Source of the DNA: Suttonella sp. R2A3
GTDB taxonomy: Bacteria; Pseudomonadota; Gammaproteobacteria; Cardiobacteriales; Cardiobacteriaceae
Reading direction: 5' to 3'
NCBI RefSeq assembly: GCF_021513215.1
Contig: NZ_CP090975.1
Coordinates: 303,501 to 367,500 of the forward strand
DNA: 64,000 nucleotides
Part shown: piece by piece, positions 28,432 to 37,849 of the stretch
How positions within the stretch are numbered: position 1 is the stretch's first letter
Layout of the letters: every line of letters begins with the position of its first letter
Made by a program: the position numbers and the translations under genes
Notes under the pieces: model-generated
Database searches by the model: none
The model's input: only the letters and a program-made list of their open reading frames with translations
Told to the model about the DNA's origin: nothing

Positions 28432-29487
28432 TTAACTTTTCGCAACCACATCGCACCGATGATTGATAAACATGGCATCACCGTAGCTAAAAAATCGGTA
28501 TTGTGCGTCGATCGCATGCTGATATGCCTCTCTTATCGCGTTATAACCGGCAAAAGCGCTGACTAACATCAATAACGTCGACTCAGGCAGATGAAAATTA
28601 GTGAGCAAAGCATCCACGCAGTTAAACGAATAACCTGGGGTAATAAATAAATTGGTATCACCTTCAAAAGGCACTAATTCACCGTCTCGTGCGGCGCTTT
28701 CGAGCGCACGTAAACTCGTTGTACCAACCGCAATGACACGCCCACCACGCGCACGACACGCTTTAATGGCATCAACCGCGCTCTGATCAACGCTCAACCA
28801 TTCTTCATGCATCACATGCGCGCTTAAATCTTCCTCACGCACCGGCTGAAACGTACCCGCACCGACATGTAACGTCACTTGTGTGCAGGCAATACCACGT
28901 GCGGCAATCGTCTCGAGCATTGTTTGATCAATGTGTAGGCCTGCCGTTGGCGCGGCGACCGCCCCCGGATGTTGCGCATAAACGGTTTGATAGCGCTCAC
29001 TATCGAGCGCATCAGCGTCGCGTTCTAAATACGGCGGAATCGGCATCTCCCCATGAGCGGCCATTAACGCCTGCCATGGTTTTTCGCTGGTCAGCGTAAA
29101 TAACGTATTGTCGCGCCCGCTAACCGTAATCCGATCATCACCAATAAAAAGCTGACTCCCTTCTTTTGGTGATTTCGATGCGCGCAAATACGCACGCGCC
29201 TCATGGGCGGATTTAAGCCGCTCAATAAGGATCTCAACCTTACCACCGCTGGCTTTTTGCCCGTGTAGCCGTGCCGGCAAAACACGGGTGTTATTGAGTA
29301 CCAACAAATCATCATCGCCAATAGTGTCTAGCCAATCGCGCATGCCATGATCGCTAAGCTTTGCGTGTTCATCAGCTTGTGGCTCAACCACCAACAAACG
29401 GCTATCACTGCGATTATCCAGCGGATAACGCGCGATCAGGCCTTCAGGAAGATCAAAATGGAAGTCGGATTTTTTATACATTTTCAT
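28432..29487 (-). CDS. queA: tRNA preQ1(34) S-adenosylmethionine ribosyltransferase-isomerase QueA
   Basis: Transfers and isomerises the ribose of SAM onto preQ1 in tRNA to form epoxyqueuosine. The 351-residue protein has the family motifs FDLPEGLIARYP, VLNNTRVLPARLHG, GEMPIPPYL, VAAPTAGLH, and the C-terminal LLTNFHLPESTLLMLVSAF. Two starts (Met1 and Met3) are possible. tgt, its usual neighbour, is not in the window. It lies 53 bases after truB on the same strand, in the place where rpsO-pnp sit in E. coli. Confidence 0.96.
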   Translation of the reverse strand: MKMYKKSDFHFDLPEGLIARYPLDNRSDSRLLVVEPQADEHAKLSDHGMRDWLDTIGDDDLLVLNNTRVLPARLHGQKASGGKVEILIERLKSAHEARAYLRASKSPKEGSQLFIGDDRITVSGRDNTLFTLTSEKPWQALMAAHGEMPIPPYLERDADALDSERYQTVYAQHPGAVAAPTAGLHIDQTMLETIAARGIACTQVTLHVGAGTFQPVREEDLSAHVMHEEWLSVDQSAVDAIKACRARGGRVIAVGTTSLRALESAARDGELVPFEGDTNLFITPGYSFNCVDALLTNFHLPESTLLMLVSAFAGYNAIREAYQHAIDAQYRFFSYGDAMFINHRCDVVAKS

Positions 29488-29540
29488 GCGGTTACTTGCT
29501 GTTGTGACAATCTCTTGCCAAAGTTTTCGTGAGTGAGTAA

Positions 29541-30458
29541 TCAGTGATTATCGTTTAACCGGCACAGCCGCTCGGGATAAACGCGCCCTGCTGCAACGCG
29601 CCCGACGCCAAAAAAAGCATCATCATCGTAGAGCGCATACTCGCCTGCTGGATAATCAGCCAATAATTCAATATCGTTACCATGACGGATAAAACGTATC
29701 TTTTCCGCTGGGACGACCAGTTTTGGTAGCGTGGACACGCAGTCAGTTAAAGGCAACAAAAGTTCGTCCAAGGTCTCAAACGCTTTTTGATCGGTAAGAT
29801 CGCTGATTTGTTCTAGTGGGTGCATGCCTTCAGGCAAATGCCCGATTTGCACGCGTCGAAGCGCTATTGCATGCGCAGCGCTACCCAAATAAGCGCCAAT
29901 ATCACGCACTAAAGCGCGAATATACGTACCCTTGGAACAACGCACACGCAATCGTGCGCTCTCATGGTCGAAATCCAACACGCTTAGCTCAGAAACATTA
30001 ATGCTACGCGGGGCTAATTCAGGGTGCTCACCACGGCGTGCTAAATCATAAGCACGCTGGCCACCCACTTTTAGCGCTGAATAGATCGGTGGCATTTGCT
30101 GTTGCTCGCCAAGGAAAGCGTCACAGACCGCCTGCCAATTGTCACCATTAAGCTCAGGAATTGCTGCACGATGTAGCACAGCGCCTTCGATATCGTCGGT
30201 GTCGGTTTGCGCGCCTAAGCGCAGCGTCACCTCATAGCTTTTATCAGCATCGAGTAAATAGCTGCCAAATTTTGTTGCTTCACCAAAAAGTACCGGCAAT
30301 AACCCACTGGCAAAAGGATCGAGCGTACCGCCATGTCCGGCTTTTTGCGCTTGGTACATGCCGCGAACCCGCTGCAACGCCTGATTGCTACTGATTCCTA
30401 TCGGTTTATCAAGCAGCAGAATGCCATCTAACGCTCGCCCTTTTCGCCGACGCGCCAT
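29541..30458 (-). CDS. truB: tRNA pseudouridine(55) synthase TruB
   Basis: Makes pseudouridine 55 in the T-loop of tRNAs. The 305-residue protein shows LLLDKPIGISSNQAL, the catalytic Asp47 in HGGTLDPFASG, YEVTLRLGAQTDTDD, and RCSKGTYIRALVRD. The C-terminal PUA-like domain (about residues 245-305) ends with GVGRVAAGRVYPERL. It follows rbfA by 2 bases in the nusA-infB operon. Confidence 0.96.
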   Translation of the reverse strand: MARRRKGRALDGILLLDKPIGISSNQALQRVRGMYQAQKAGHGGTLDPFASGLLPVLFGEATKFGSYLLDADKSYEVTLRLGAQTDTDDIEGAVLHRAAIPELNGDNWQAVCDAFLGEQQQMPPIYSALKVGGQRAYDLARRGEHPELAPRSINVSELSVLDFDHESARLRVRCSKGTYIRALVRDIGAYLGSAAHAIALRRVQIGHLPEGMHPLEQISDLTDQKAFETLDELLLPLTDCVSTLPKLVVPAEKIRFIRHGNDIELLADYPAGEYALYDDDAFFGVGRVAAGRVYPERLCRLNDNH

Positions 30459-30460
30459 GA

Positions 30461-30844
30461 TTAGCTATCCTGAGCCTCGTCAGAATCGTCGATATCTTTG
30501 ACTAAATCTTCGAGCATATGCTCCATGCGCGCGCCATATTCGACCGATTCATCGTAATAAAACGTCAGCTCTGGCACTTTGCGAATGGTTAAGCGCTTAG
30601 CGAGATAATGGCGAAAACGCCCAGTATGCTCATTGAGCGCGTCAACCAATTCTGCACGCTCATGCGGATTATCGAGCACATGCGTGACATAGACCTTGGC
30701 AAACGCTAAATCGCGCGTCACACGCACATCGGTAAACGACAGCATGCTCGCATGCGGATGATCGAGCAGTTCGCTCACCGCTTGGGAGAGTTCGCGCCGC
30801 ATCTGTTCGCCGATGCGGCGTGTGCGATCAATTCCTTTTGGCAT
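30461..30844 (-). CDS. rbfA: 30S ribosome-binding factor RbfA
   Basis: Assembly and cold-shock factor for the 30S subunit. The 127-residue single KH-like domain protein begins RTRRIGEQMRRELSQ and includes VTRDLAFAKVYVTH, LAKRLTIRKVPELTFYYDESVEYG, then an acidic tail. It shares one base with the infB stop and lies 2 bases before truB. Confidence 0.96.
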   Translation of the reverse strand: MPKGIDRTRRIGEQMRRELSQAVSELLDHPHASMLSFTDVRVTRDLAFAKVYVTHVLDNPHERAELVDALNEHTGRFRHYLAKRLTIRKVPELTFYYDESVEYGARMEHMLEDLVKDIDDSDEAQDS

Positions 30845-33456
30845 TACAAGCTCCGCTCAACGCTCACGCGCTCGTAGCACTCGATCTGGTCGCCCACTTT
30901 GACATCGTTGTAGTTCTTAACCCCAAGACCACATTCAGTCCCAGCACGCACTTCATTGACGTCATCTTTAAAGCGACGCAACGATTCGAGCTCACCTTCG
31001 TAAATGACCACATTCTCGCGCAAAACACGGATCGGATTTGAGCGCTTGAGCAAACCGTCTTCAACGACACACCCAGCGATTGCGCCAAGTTTTGAAGAGC
31101 GGAACACATCGCGCACCATGGCAACCCCAATAATCTCTTCACGGATTTCTGGCGAGAGCATACCTTGCATCGCATCGCGCACCTGATCAATCGCTTCATA
31201 GATAATGCTGTAATAGCGCAGATCAATGCCTTCTTCTTCAATCAAGCGTTTTGCATTCGATTCCGCGCGCACGTTAAAGGCGATAATAATCGCTTCTGAG
31301 GCTATCGCTAACTGCGCATCAGATTCGGAAATCCCACCGATACCAGTTGAGACGATATTGACCTTAACTTCATCAGTCGACAGCTTCATCAGTGATTCAG
31401 ATAACGCTTCAACCGAGCCTTGAACGTCCGCTTTAATCATCAAGTTAACGGTATGCACTTTATCTTTATCCACGTTGCTGAAGAGATTCTCGAGCTTCGC
31501 TTTTTGCTGACGCGCAATCTTGATTTCTTTGAATTTACCTTGACGGAAATTCGCAATCTCACGTGCTTTACGTTCGTTTTCAACAATAACCACATCATCA
31601 CCAGCATTCGGCGTACCGGATAAACCAAGCACCTCAATTGGCGTTGATGGACCAGCTTCGGTGAGCTCGTTGCCTTGCTCATCCAGCATCGCACGAATAC
31701 GGCCGTATTCCATACCAGCCAACATGATCGCGCCTTTTTTCATCATCCCAGCTTGAACGAGTACCGTTGCGATGCTGCCTCGGCCGCGGTCTAGGCGTGA
31801 TTCAACGACCACACCTTTACCAACCCCGGTTGCAGGTGCTTGAAGTTCAAGCATTTCTGATTGAATCAATATTTGCTCAAGCAGCTCATCAATGCCATCG
31901 CCGCTTTTCGCAGAAACATGGGCAAAGAGATGCTCGCCGCCCCATTCCTCAGAAATCACGCCGTGTTGTGAAAGCTCAGATTTCACGCGCTCAGGATCAG
32001 CTTCTGGCTTATCCATTTTGTTAACCGCAACAATCAGCGGCACACCAGCGGCTTTCGCATGTTGGATCGCTTCAACCGTTTGTGGCATCACGCCATCATC
32101 AGCGGCCACCACCAAAATAACCACGTCTGTCACATCCGCACCACGCGCACGCATCGCAGTAAACGCCGCGTGACCTGGCGTGTCTAGGAAGGTAATCTGA
32201 CGGCCATTATCGGTAGTCACACGATACGCACCGATATGCTGGGTAATCCCACCAGCCTCACCAGCGGTAACTTTCGTTTTACGAATGTAATCTAGCAATG
32301 AGGTTTTACCATGGTCAACGTGACCCATAATCGTCACCACTGGTGCACGCTCACGCATCTCGCCCATGTTCTCATCAGCTTCGGCAAATACCTGCTCTTC
32401 GAGCTCATTCTCTTTGGTCAGAGTATATTCATGGCCCATTTCTTCAGCAACTAACGCAGCGGTTTCCTGATCGAGAATCTGGTTGATGGTCACCATCGAA
32501 CCCATCTTCATCATGATTTTAATCAGCTCACCGGCCTTAACGCTCATTTTCTGCGCTAATTCACCGACAGTGATCGTTTCAGGAATACGCACTTCCTTAC
32601 TCACTGGCGCTACCGGCTTCTCAAACTTACCGCCTTTACGCTCGCTATGGCGCTCATTGCCACGCTTGCTACCACGTGAACGGCGCTCGTCATCACCACT
32701 TTTTACCGCACGCTTACCGCTACGGTCATTTTTGCCATGGTATTGACGCTCTTTAGACTGAATATGGAAACGACTTTCCGCTTCTTCTTCATAGCCTTCA
32801 CGCTTGCGCACATCCGCCATAGCGGCCTGACGCTCACGCTCGAGCAACTCTTTTTCTTTTTTCGACTTGGCTTCGCGTTCTTTTTGCTTTTTCAGCTGCT
32901 CTTCAGCATTGGCTTTAGCCTCTTCAGCTTCACGCTTCACTCGCTCTTTTTCCTGCTCAGCAAGTTGTGCCTGCAGTTTTTCTTCAGCTTTTTGACGCTC
33001 AGCTTCTTCTTTTTTTGCCTGCTTTTCTTCTGCGGCCTTACGCTTTTTACGCTCAGCTTCATCAGCAACGCGCTGACGCTGACTTTCTTCAGCTTCACGA
33101 CGCTCGCGCTCTTCGTTATCACGCAGCGCGGCACCTTGCTCTTGGCGCTTTTGCTCAGCCATTTGCTGGGCAATTTCACGCGCGCTCGGCTTCTTAACAG
33201 CCGCTTTTGCGTTTTCACTCTTAGCTTTCGCTGGCTTTTTAGAAGCTGGCTCGCTTTTCTTCGCCGCCGGCTTACGTGTTTTCGACAAACCCAATTTAGA
33301 ATTTTTACGCGATTGCATGTGCTTGGTTAACGCCACTTTTTGCGCAGGAGTCATCGTCTCATCAGCGCTGCTAACGTTAATTTCCGCTTCTTTAATCAAG
33401 TCCAACAAGCGGTTAACTGGGATTTTTAATTGTTTGGCTAGTTCTGCTACGGTCAT
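30844..33456 (-). CDS. infB: Translation initiation factor IF-2
   Basis: GTPase that brings fMet-tRNA to the 30S subunit and promotes subunit joining. The 870-residue chain has an N-terminal IF2_N domain ([18 protein letters not shown]), a long Lys/Glu/Ala/Arg-rich region (about residues 50-280), a second IF2_N domain ([18 protein letters not shown]), then the G domain with G1 [10 protein letters not shown]3 DTPGHAAF, G4 NKMDKP, and the C-terminal domains II-IV. Length is close to E. coli IF2-alpha (890). Internal in-frame starts for shorter IF2 forms are possible but not assigned. It lies 15 bases after nusA. Confidence 0.97.
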   Translation of the reverse strand: MTVAELAKQLKIPVNRLLDLIKEAEINVSSADETMTPAQKVALTKHMQSRKNSKLGLSKTRKPAAKKSEPASKKPAKAKSENAKAAVKKPSAREIAQQMAEQKRQEQGAALRDNEERERREAEESQRQRVADEAERKKRKAAEEKQAKKEEAERQKAEEKLQAQLAEQEKERVKREAEEAKANAEEQLKKQKEREAKSKKEKELLERERQAAMADVRKREGYEEEAESRFHIQSKERQYHGKNDRSGKRAVKSGDDERRSRGSKRGNERHSERKGGKFEKPVAPVSKEVRIPETITVGELAQKMSVKAGELIKIMMKMGSMVTINQILDQETAALVAEEMGHEYTLTKENELEEQVFAEADENMGEMRERAPVVTIMGHVDHGKTSLLDYIRKTKVTAGEAGGITQHIGAYRVTTDNGRQITFLDTPGHAAFTAMRARGADVTDVVILVVAADDGVMPQTVEAIQHAKAAGVPLIVAVNKMDKPEADPERVKSELSQHGVISEEWGGEHLFAHVSAKSGDGIDELLEQILIQSEMLELQAPATGVGKGVVVESRLDRGRGSIATVLVQAGMMKKGAIMLAGMEYGRIRAMLDEQGNELTEAGPSTPIEVLGLSGTPNAGDDVVIVENERKAREIANFRQGKFKEIKIARQQKAKLENLFSNVDKDKVHTVNLMIKADVQGSVEALSESLMKLSTDEVKVNIVSTGIGGISESDAQLAIASEAIIIAFNVRAESNAKRLIEEEGIDLRYYSIIYEAIDQVRDAMQGMLSPEIREEIIGVAMVRDVFRSSKLGAIAGCVVEDGLLKRSNPIRVLRENVVIYEGELESLRRFKDDVNEVRAGTECGLGVKNYNDVKVGDQIECYERVSVERSL

Positions 33457-33471
33457 TATTTTCCCCCTTAA

Positions 33472-34962
33472 TTACGATTGTCGGAACCATGGTTCGCGAG
33501 CTTGCAGAATAATCGCTGATGCTTGTTTCTCATCGAGCCCACTTAGCGTGGTCAGCTCATCAACAGCTAATTCAGCAACATCTTCTTGAATGCTTAACCC
33601 AGCAGCGGTTAACTGCTCTACCAAAGCCTCATCAAGGCCCATTTCTTCAATTGGTGTTTGCATTTCTTCTTCAGGATCATTATCAGCAACAAACGCCTGA
33701 GTGAGCAAGAAATCGGTCGCGCGTTCTAGTAACGCGTCAACCAAATCCTCATCAAAGGCTTCAATCGCTAATAAATCCTCACGGTCAGCATAAGCCACTG
33801 CATCGGCGCTGGTAAATCCAGCCGCATTCAGCTCAACCGCCACTTCTTCTTCAATATCCAGTTGGGTAGCCAGCGCTGCTTCTTGAGCATCTTGCTCGGC
33901 CTCAACCTGTGCATGGAACTCTTCTTCGCTGAGCACATTGATCTGCCAGCCGGTCAGCTCGCTCGCCAAACGCACGTTTTGACCGCCTTTGCCCACTGCT
34001 TGTGGTAATTTTTCTTCGACCACCGCGATATCGATCATCTTCTTATCCATATCAACCCGCGAATGGGTGATATTTGCTGGCGCCATTGCTTTACAGACAT
34101 AAGTCTGCGGATCTTCGTCCCACAACACAATATCAATGCTTTCGCCGTTGAGCTCATTCATCACCGCCTGCACACGTGAACCACGCATACCCACACAAGC
34201 GCCAACCGGATCGATACGCGGATCAAAGGTGCGCACCGCGATTTTCGAACGAATGCCTGGAGCACGCGCCGCACCCATAATCTCAATATTCCCCATATTG
34301 ATTTCTGGCACTTCAAGGGTAAAGAGTTCAGTCAGCAGCTCTGGAGCAACACGGCTGATTTGTAACTGTGGGCCTTTAAGCTCACGGTTTACTTTCGCCA
34401 AATAACCACGAATACGATCGCCGCTACGCAGAGGCTCACGAGGAATCATATCCTCACGCAAAATCGTCCCTTCCACGCCGCCGATATCAACAATCGCATT
34501 ACGACGCTCATGACGGCGCACAATCCCATGCACCAATTCACCTTCTTTATCGATGAACTGCTGATAGACTTTTTCCCGCTCCGCTTCGCGTAATTTCTGG
34601 ATAATGATTTGCTTGGCCTGCATCGCGCTGATACGCCCAAACGGCTCATTATCGATTTTAATTTCATACACATCGCCGGCTTTTAAGTTCTCTTCCGGCC
34701 ATTCAATCTCAGCCACACTTTCGCGAATCTCAGCATCCGGGTTTTCTAAAATCGCTTCATCATCAACGATTTGCCACACACGATACGTTTCGTATTCACC
34801 GGTACGGGTGTTGATGCTCACGCGCGCTTCGATATCCTCATCATGGTGGCGTTTGCGCGTTGCTGCAGCAAGCGCTGCCTCGAGGGCTGAAAAGATCACC
34901 GAACGATCAACGTCTTTCTCATTCGCTACTACTTCGACAATTGCTAAAAGTTCCTTAGCCAT
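33472..34962 (-). CDS. nusA: Transcription termination/antitermination factor NusA
   Basis: RNA polymerase-binding factor controlling pausing, termination and antitermination. The start at 34962 gives 496 residues (E. coli 495), with AAGGAG at ideal spacing; an upstream in-frame start at 35010 would run into rimP. Domains in order are the N-terminal domain (KELLAIVEVV), S1 (VHGIVRRHERRNAIVDIG), KH1/KH2 (GACVGMRGSRVQAVMNEL, AVGKGGQNVRLAS), and two C-terminal acidic helix-hairpin repeats (about residues 365-415 and 440-490), typical of gammaproteobacteria. Confidence 0.97.
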   Translation of the reverse strand: MAKELLAIVEVVANEKDVDRSVIFSALEAALAAATRKRHHDEDIEARVSINTRTGEYETYRVWQIVDDEAILENPDAEIRESVAEIEWPEENLKAGDVYEIKIDNEPFGRISAMQAKQIIIQKLREAEREKVYQQFIDKEGELVHGIVRRHERRNAIVDIGGVEGTILREDMIPREPLRSGDRIRGYLAKVNRELKGPQLQISRVAPELLTELFTLEVPEINMGNIEIMGAARAPGIRSKIAVRTFDPRIDPVGACVGMRGSRVQAVMNELNGESIDIVLWDEDPQTYVCKAMAPANITHSRVDMDKKMIDIAVVEEKLPQAVGKGGQNVRLASELTGWQINVLSEEEFHAQVEAEQDAQEAALATQLDIEEEVAVELNAAGFTSADAVAYADREDLLAIEAFDEDLVDALLERATDFLLTQAFVADNDPEEEMQTPIEEMGLDEALVEQLTAAGLSIQEDVAELAVDELTTLSGLDEKQASAIILQAREPWFRQS

Positions 34963-34972
34963 GATAACTCCT

Positions 34973-35452
34973 TCAGTCCTCAAAAATCGGCACCAAACGC
35001 GCCTTATCAATATTCTCGTAATCCAACACGATAACCGTTTGCTCTTTGCTGTCAGGCAATAATAAGCTCACTTGCCCTGCCTCTTGATCTACCGATTCAA
35101 TCACACCAGTAAATTTGCGCTGATTACCCACAGCGCGACGCGTCATCAGCTTCACTTCAGCGCCGACAAACTGCGCAAAATGCGCCAACTCAAACAACGG
35201 ACGATCCATACCCGGCGAAGACACTTCCAGCGTATACTCCGCGCTAATCGGGTCTTCCACATCAAGCAAAGGATTAATCTGTTCGGTCACCTCGACAATA
35301 TCGTCAATCCCGATACCACCTTCAGGCTTGTCCACATAAATGCGCAGGATAGCATTGCGTGTGTTGTGATGATATTCAACACCCACCCATTCGTAGCCCA
35401 TCGATTCCACCAATGGACGACACAATTCGCTCACTTTCTCTTCACGCGACAT
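34973..35452 (-). CDS. rimP: Ribosome maturation factor RimP
   Basis: Small protein needed for 30S maturation. The start at 35452 gives 159 residues beginning MSREEKVSELCRPLVE, with a strong GAGGAGG site; the longer frame upstream (from 35545) crosses the tRNA and a hairpin and is not real. Motifs are GYEWVGVEY, LRIYVDKPEGGIGIDD and the core EVSSPGMDRPL. It opens the protein-coding part of the operon, with nusA 10 bases on. Confidence 0.95.
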   Translation of the reverse strand: MSREEKVSELCRPLVESMGYEWVGVEYHHNTRNAILRIYVDKPEGGIGIDDIVEVTEQINPLLDVEDPISAEYTLEVSSPGMDRPLFELAHFAQFVGAEVKLMTRRAVGNQRKFTGVIESVDQEAGQVSLLLPDSKEQTVIVLDYENIDKARLVPIFED

Positions 35453-35484
35453 ACTGCCTCCTCGCAAGCCATATTTCAGACAAG

Positions 35485-35506
35485 AAAAAAGCCCTATAAA
35501 AGGGCC
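35485..35506 (-). terminator. Hairpin terminator/attenuator between initiator tRNA and rimP
   Basis: On the minus strand a 4- to 6-bp stem (35505-35502 with 35494-35491, AT-rich loop) is followed by six T residues (35490-35485). It lies just after the tRNA 3' end and before rimP. As in E. coli metY-rimP, it may end most tRNA transcripts while allowing partial read-through into nusA-infB. Confidence 0.7.
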
Positions 35507-35518
35507 TCTTTCAAAATT

Positions 35519-35595
<77 letters not shown>

Positions 35596-35610
35596 CTAAC
35601 TAGGTGGCTT

Positions 35611-35638
35611 ATTATAGGGATTCTCGCTGACAATGCAA
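35611..35638 (-). promoter_or_regulatory. Sigma-70 promoter of the initiator tRNA/nusA operon
   Basis: On the minus strand: -35 TTGCAT (35638-35633), 16-base spacer, and a perfect -10 TATAAT (35616-35611). The predicted start leaves a leader of only about 8 bases before the tRNA, with GC-rich bases after the -10, as in stringently controlled stable-RNA promoters. Confidence 0.85.
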
Positions 35639-35702
35639 GCTCTTTTCGTATGAATTTAAATTTAACCTTCGCCTTATCAACAAACCTTATTGATTATACG
35701 CT

Positions 35703-35801
35703 GTTTTTGCCCAATAAATGTGTGCAAAAAATCAGATTTCCATCAAATATGAGCACTGAGAGCCCGAAAACCTTACTTTCGACCACAGTTTTTGCCCAAT
35801 A
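35703..35801. repeat. Pair of 14-base direct repeats
   Basis: The sequence GTTTTTGCCCAATA occurs at 35703-35716 and again at 35788-35801, start-to-start 85 bases, in the gap between the initiator tRNA promoter and the SH3-like gene. Function unknown; it lies outside both genes. Confidence 0.6.
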
Positions 35802-35854
35802 GATACCACTTCAGCCAGTTGATGATGTGAACCGCACTTGAGTTAAGCTTTCTC

Positions 35855-37246
35855 TTATTGACGTCCCGGCCGAAAAACATTCAACTCCTGCCATTGTGGT
35901 GTGAGATCAGGCATGATCTGAGTCTGCAGCCAAGTTTCAGAGATAGCGTCGTCCATTAGTCCCTGTCTTTGCAGCAGTCCGTACATGTTGCTGTCCTGTC
36001 CCTGCACGTCTCGCGAGATCAGTATCGTTATGTCTGGGCGCTCGAATGATGTAGATTCACTCGTTTGTTGGTTTTCTGATGAGCCGGTCGCCTGTGTGTA
36101 AAGTAGGTCAGCCAGTCGTGCAGGCCCAGGTGCCCAGTCATAATCGGGCTCGCGATAAACGGCTTCTGAGGCCTGCGCAGCCAGTATATCTTGCCAGTTG
36201 CCGCTAGGTCCATTAGCTTCTTCAAGCGCCAAGCAAGACTGACCAAAGCAATCCTCGGCTGCTGCCATTTCATCGCTGATGACGCGACGGCTGGCTTGGC
36301 GTACGTCAGCGTACTTGCCCTGCACCGGCCCCATAGCCAGACGCCAGCTCACGTGTGGACCACTACCAAAAATCTCACGCGGTGGCCAGTTTTCGCGCGC
36401 CACGTATTGGGTGACGTCCTCCCAGTGTGCGTTGCCTAGGTTATAGCGTGTGATTTCAACGTAGGCGGTGTCAATGGTATCGCAAGCATCAAAAACCTGC
36501 CGCTGGTAGTAAGTGATGTAGTATCGTGCGTGTGGGAGCACACCTTCCATAGCGTCGAAGAGCAACATCGCTCTGGTCACCGTGCCCAGATCAGCATCTG
36601 GCATCATGACAGACTGACCTGCCCCAGGAAAACGTGCGGTTGTGTAGAACTGATCCCAGTCCATTTCCGCCTCCAAATCCAGCGACTGATAGCCTGGAGC
36701 ACCAGTGAATTGGTCGGTATCAAGCTGAACTTGATCATAAAGCTGATCAGAGGTGGCTTCTTTTCCTCCACTGATGGTTATCACACCACATTCGGAACTG
36801 CCTGATGCAACCGTAGTGGCTGATGCAGGTGTAACTTCGGTGGATATGGAAGAAGCTGTATGCTCGCCACTGCTATCCTCGCGCAAATAGCGCTGCGCCA
36901 CCCAGCCGGTACGGGATGAATCGGCGCTATGCATCAGGCACCAGCTTTGAGGTAAATCGCTACGCTGCTGCTCGGTCATTTGCATCCAGTAGGCTTGAGT
37001 GACAAGAGGGACGCAGGTGACTTGCTGTAAGCCCCGCTCATTAGGCATAAAGGTGTTAATAACAGAATAATTCGTGCCGGGTCCCATGCGGGCATTTAAT
37101 ACATCATCTGCAGAAACACCACTTACACGCCAAGCATCAGGACCATGACCGTCTAGATCAGCCCACGCACTGGAACAAAGCAATATAAGCGCTGTACCAG
37201 TAAGAATGTCATACTGTCTACGACCAAAATTTGTCTTGATTCTCAT
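35855..37246 (-). CDS. Exported SH3-like domain protein of unknown function
   Basis: 463-residue exported protein. The start at 37246 places the signal peptide (about residues 1-29, ending SAWA) first; a GTG at 37273 is possible. Residues about 40-120 look like a bacterial SH3 domain (VLNARMGPGTNYSVI ... GWVAQRYL), often a cell-wall or ligand-binding module. The rest is not recognised: a Ser/Thr-rich linker, then a domain with several Trp, Tyr and Cys residues (DWDQFYTTARFPGAG, YYITYYQRQVFDAC). It is the third gene of the VWA-DUF2799-SH3 set, 72 bases after the lipoprotein gene. Confidence 0.75.
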   Translation of the reverse strand: MRIKTNFGRRQYDILTGTALILLCSSAWADLDGHGPDAWRVSGVSADDVLNARMGPGTNYSVINTFMPNERGLQQVTCVPLVTQAYWMQMTEQQRSDLPQSWCLMHSADSSRTGWVAQRYLREDSSGEHTASSISTEVTPASATTVASGSSECGVITISGGKEATSDQLYDQVQLDTDQFTGAPGYQSLDLEAEMDWDQFYTTARFPGAGQSVMMPDADLGTVTRAMLLFDAMEGVLPHARYYITYYQRQVFDACDTIDTAYVEITRYNLGNAHWEDVTQYVARENWPPREIFGSGPHVSWRLAMGPVQGKYADVRQASRRVISDEMAAAEDCFGQSCLALEEANGPSGNWQDILAAQASEAVYREPDYDWAPGPARLADLLYTQATGSSENQQTSESTSFERPDITILISRDVQGQDSNMYGLLQRQGLMDDAISETWLQTQIMPDLTPQWQELNVFRPGRQ

Positions 37247-37318
37247 AGTTATGTTATCTCTATACAGTGCCACGCAAGCGTAACGTGGTTCTTAGTGTCA
37301 TATCATTGTCATTGGTGC

Positions 37319-37849
37319 TTACATCGACCGCCGCTCAGCCCATGCCAAATCATCACGGGCTCGGCGCAGCTGATACCAAGTGTCCTCTAGTTCACGCCGC
37401 AAATGGCGTCTTACGCGATCATCACTTTCATTGTGAAGCTGATATTGGAGTTGCTCAACCTCGCGGTTTAGATCATCCACGCGACGCTGTGCGTCATACA
37501 CAGCCTTACCCTGTTGATACCAGTAAACAAAATCGCCTTCTAGCTGCGGTGGACAGACATTGCGGTAGGGGCTGCCAGCACGCCCTTGCGCCACGCCATT
37601 GGCCGGTGTGCAATATTGCAGCACACCAGCATCCCAGCCTTGGCGATAGCGCATAGCATCAGGAGCCATGCCTGCCTTGGCGCAGGCTTTACGGTGTTCT
37701 ATGATGCGAGTGGGTGCGTAGCCGTTACGGCCGTCTTTATAGCCCTGTTCGTTCCAGTTAGCCACCATACACTCTTCAACAGACATACTGGCGCAACCAA
37801 CCAAAGTTAGTACTGCAGCTATAGCCACACCTAATTGGCGATAACTCAT
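37319..37849 (-). CDS. DUF2799 lipoprotein
   Basis: 176-residue putative lipoprotein. The signal peptide has a lipobox ending LVGC (Cys19). The DUF2799 region carries EECMVANWNEQGYKDGRNG, HRKACAKAG, RYRQGWDAGVLQYC and a final Cys pair. The C-terminal 60 residues (DAQRRVDDLNREVEQLQYQL onward) are a charged helix likely to form a coiled coil. Function unknown. Its start overlaps the VWA gene stop by 4 bases (ATGA), so the two are translationally coupled. Confidence 0.82.
   Translation of the reverse strand: MSYRQLGVAIAAVLTLVGCASMSVEECMVANWNEQGYKDGRNGYAPTRIIEHRKACAKAGMAPDAMRYRQGWDAGVLQYCTPANGVAQGRAGSPYRNVCPPQLEGDFVYWYQQGKAVYDAQRRVDDLNREVEQLQYQLHNESDDRVRRHLRRELEDTWYQLRRARDDLAWAERRSM

Noticed and set aside
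32737-33330. Long rightward ORF of 197 codons, very Phe/Leu-rich
   Set aside because: It is the antisense reading of the Lys/Glu/Ala-rich linker of infB (AAG/GAA codons reverse to CTT/TTC). No ribosome site and no family resemblance.
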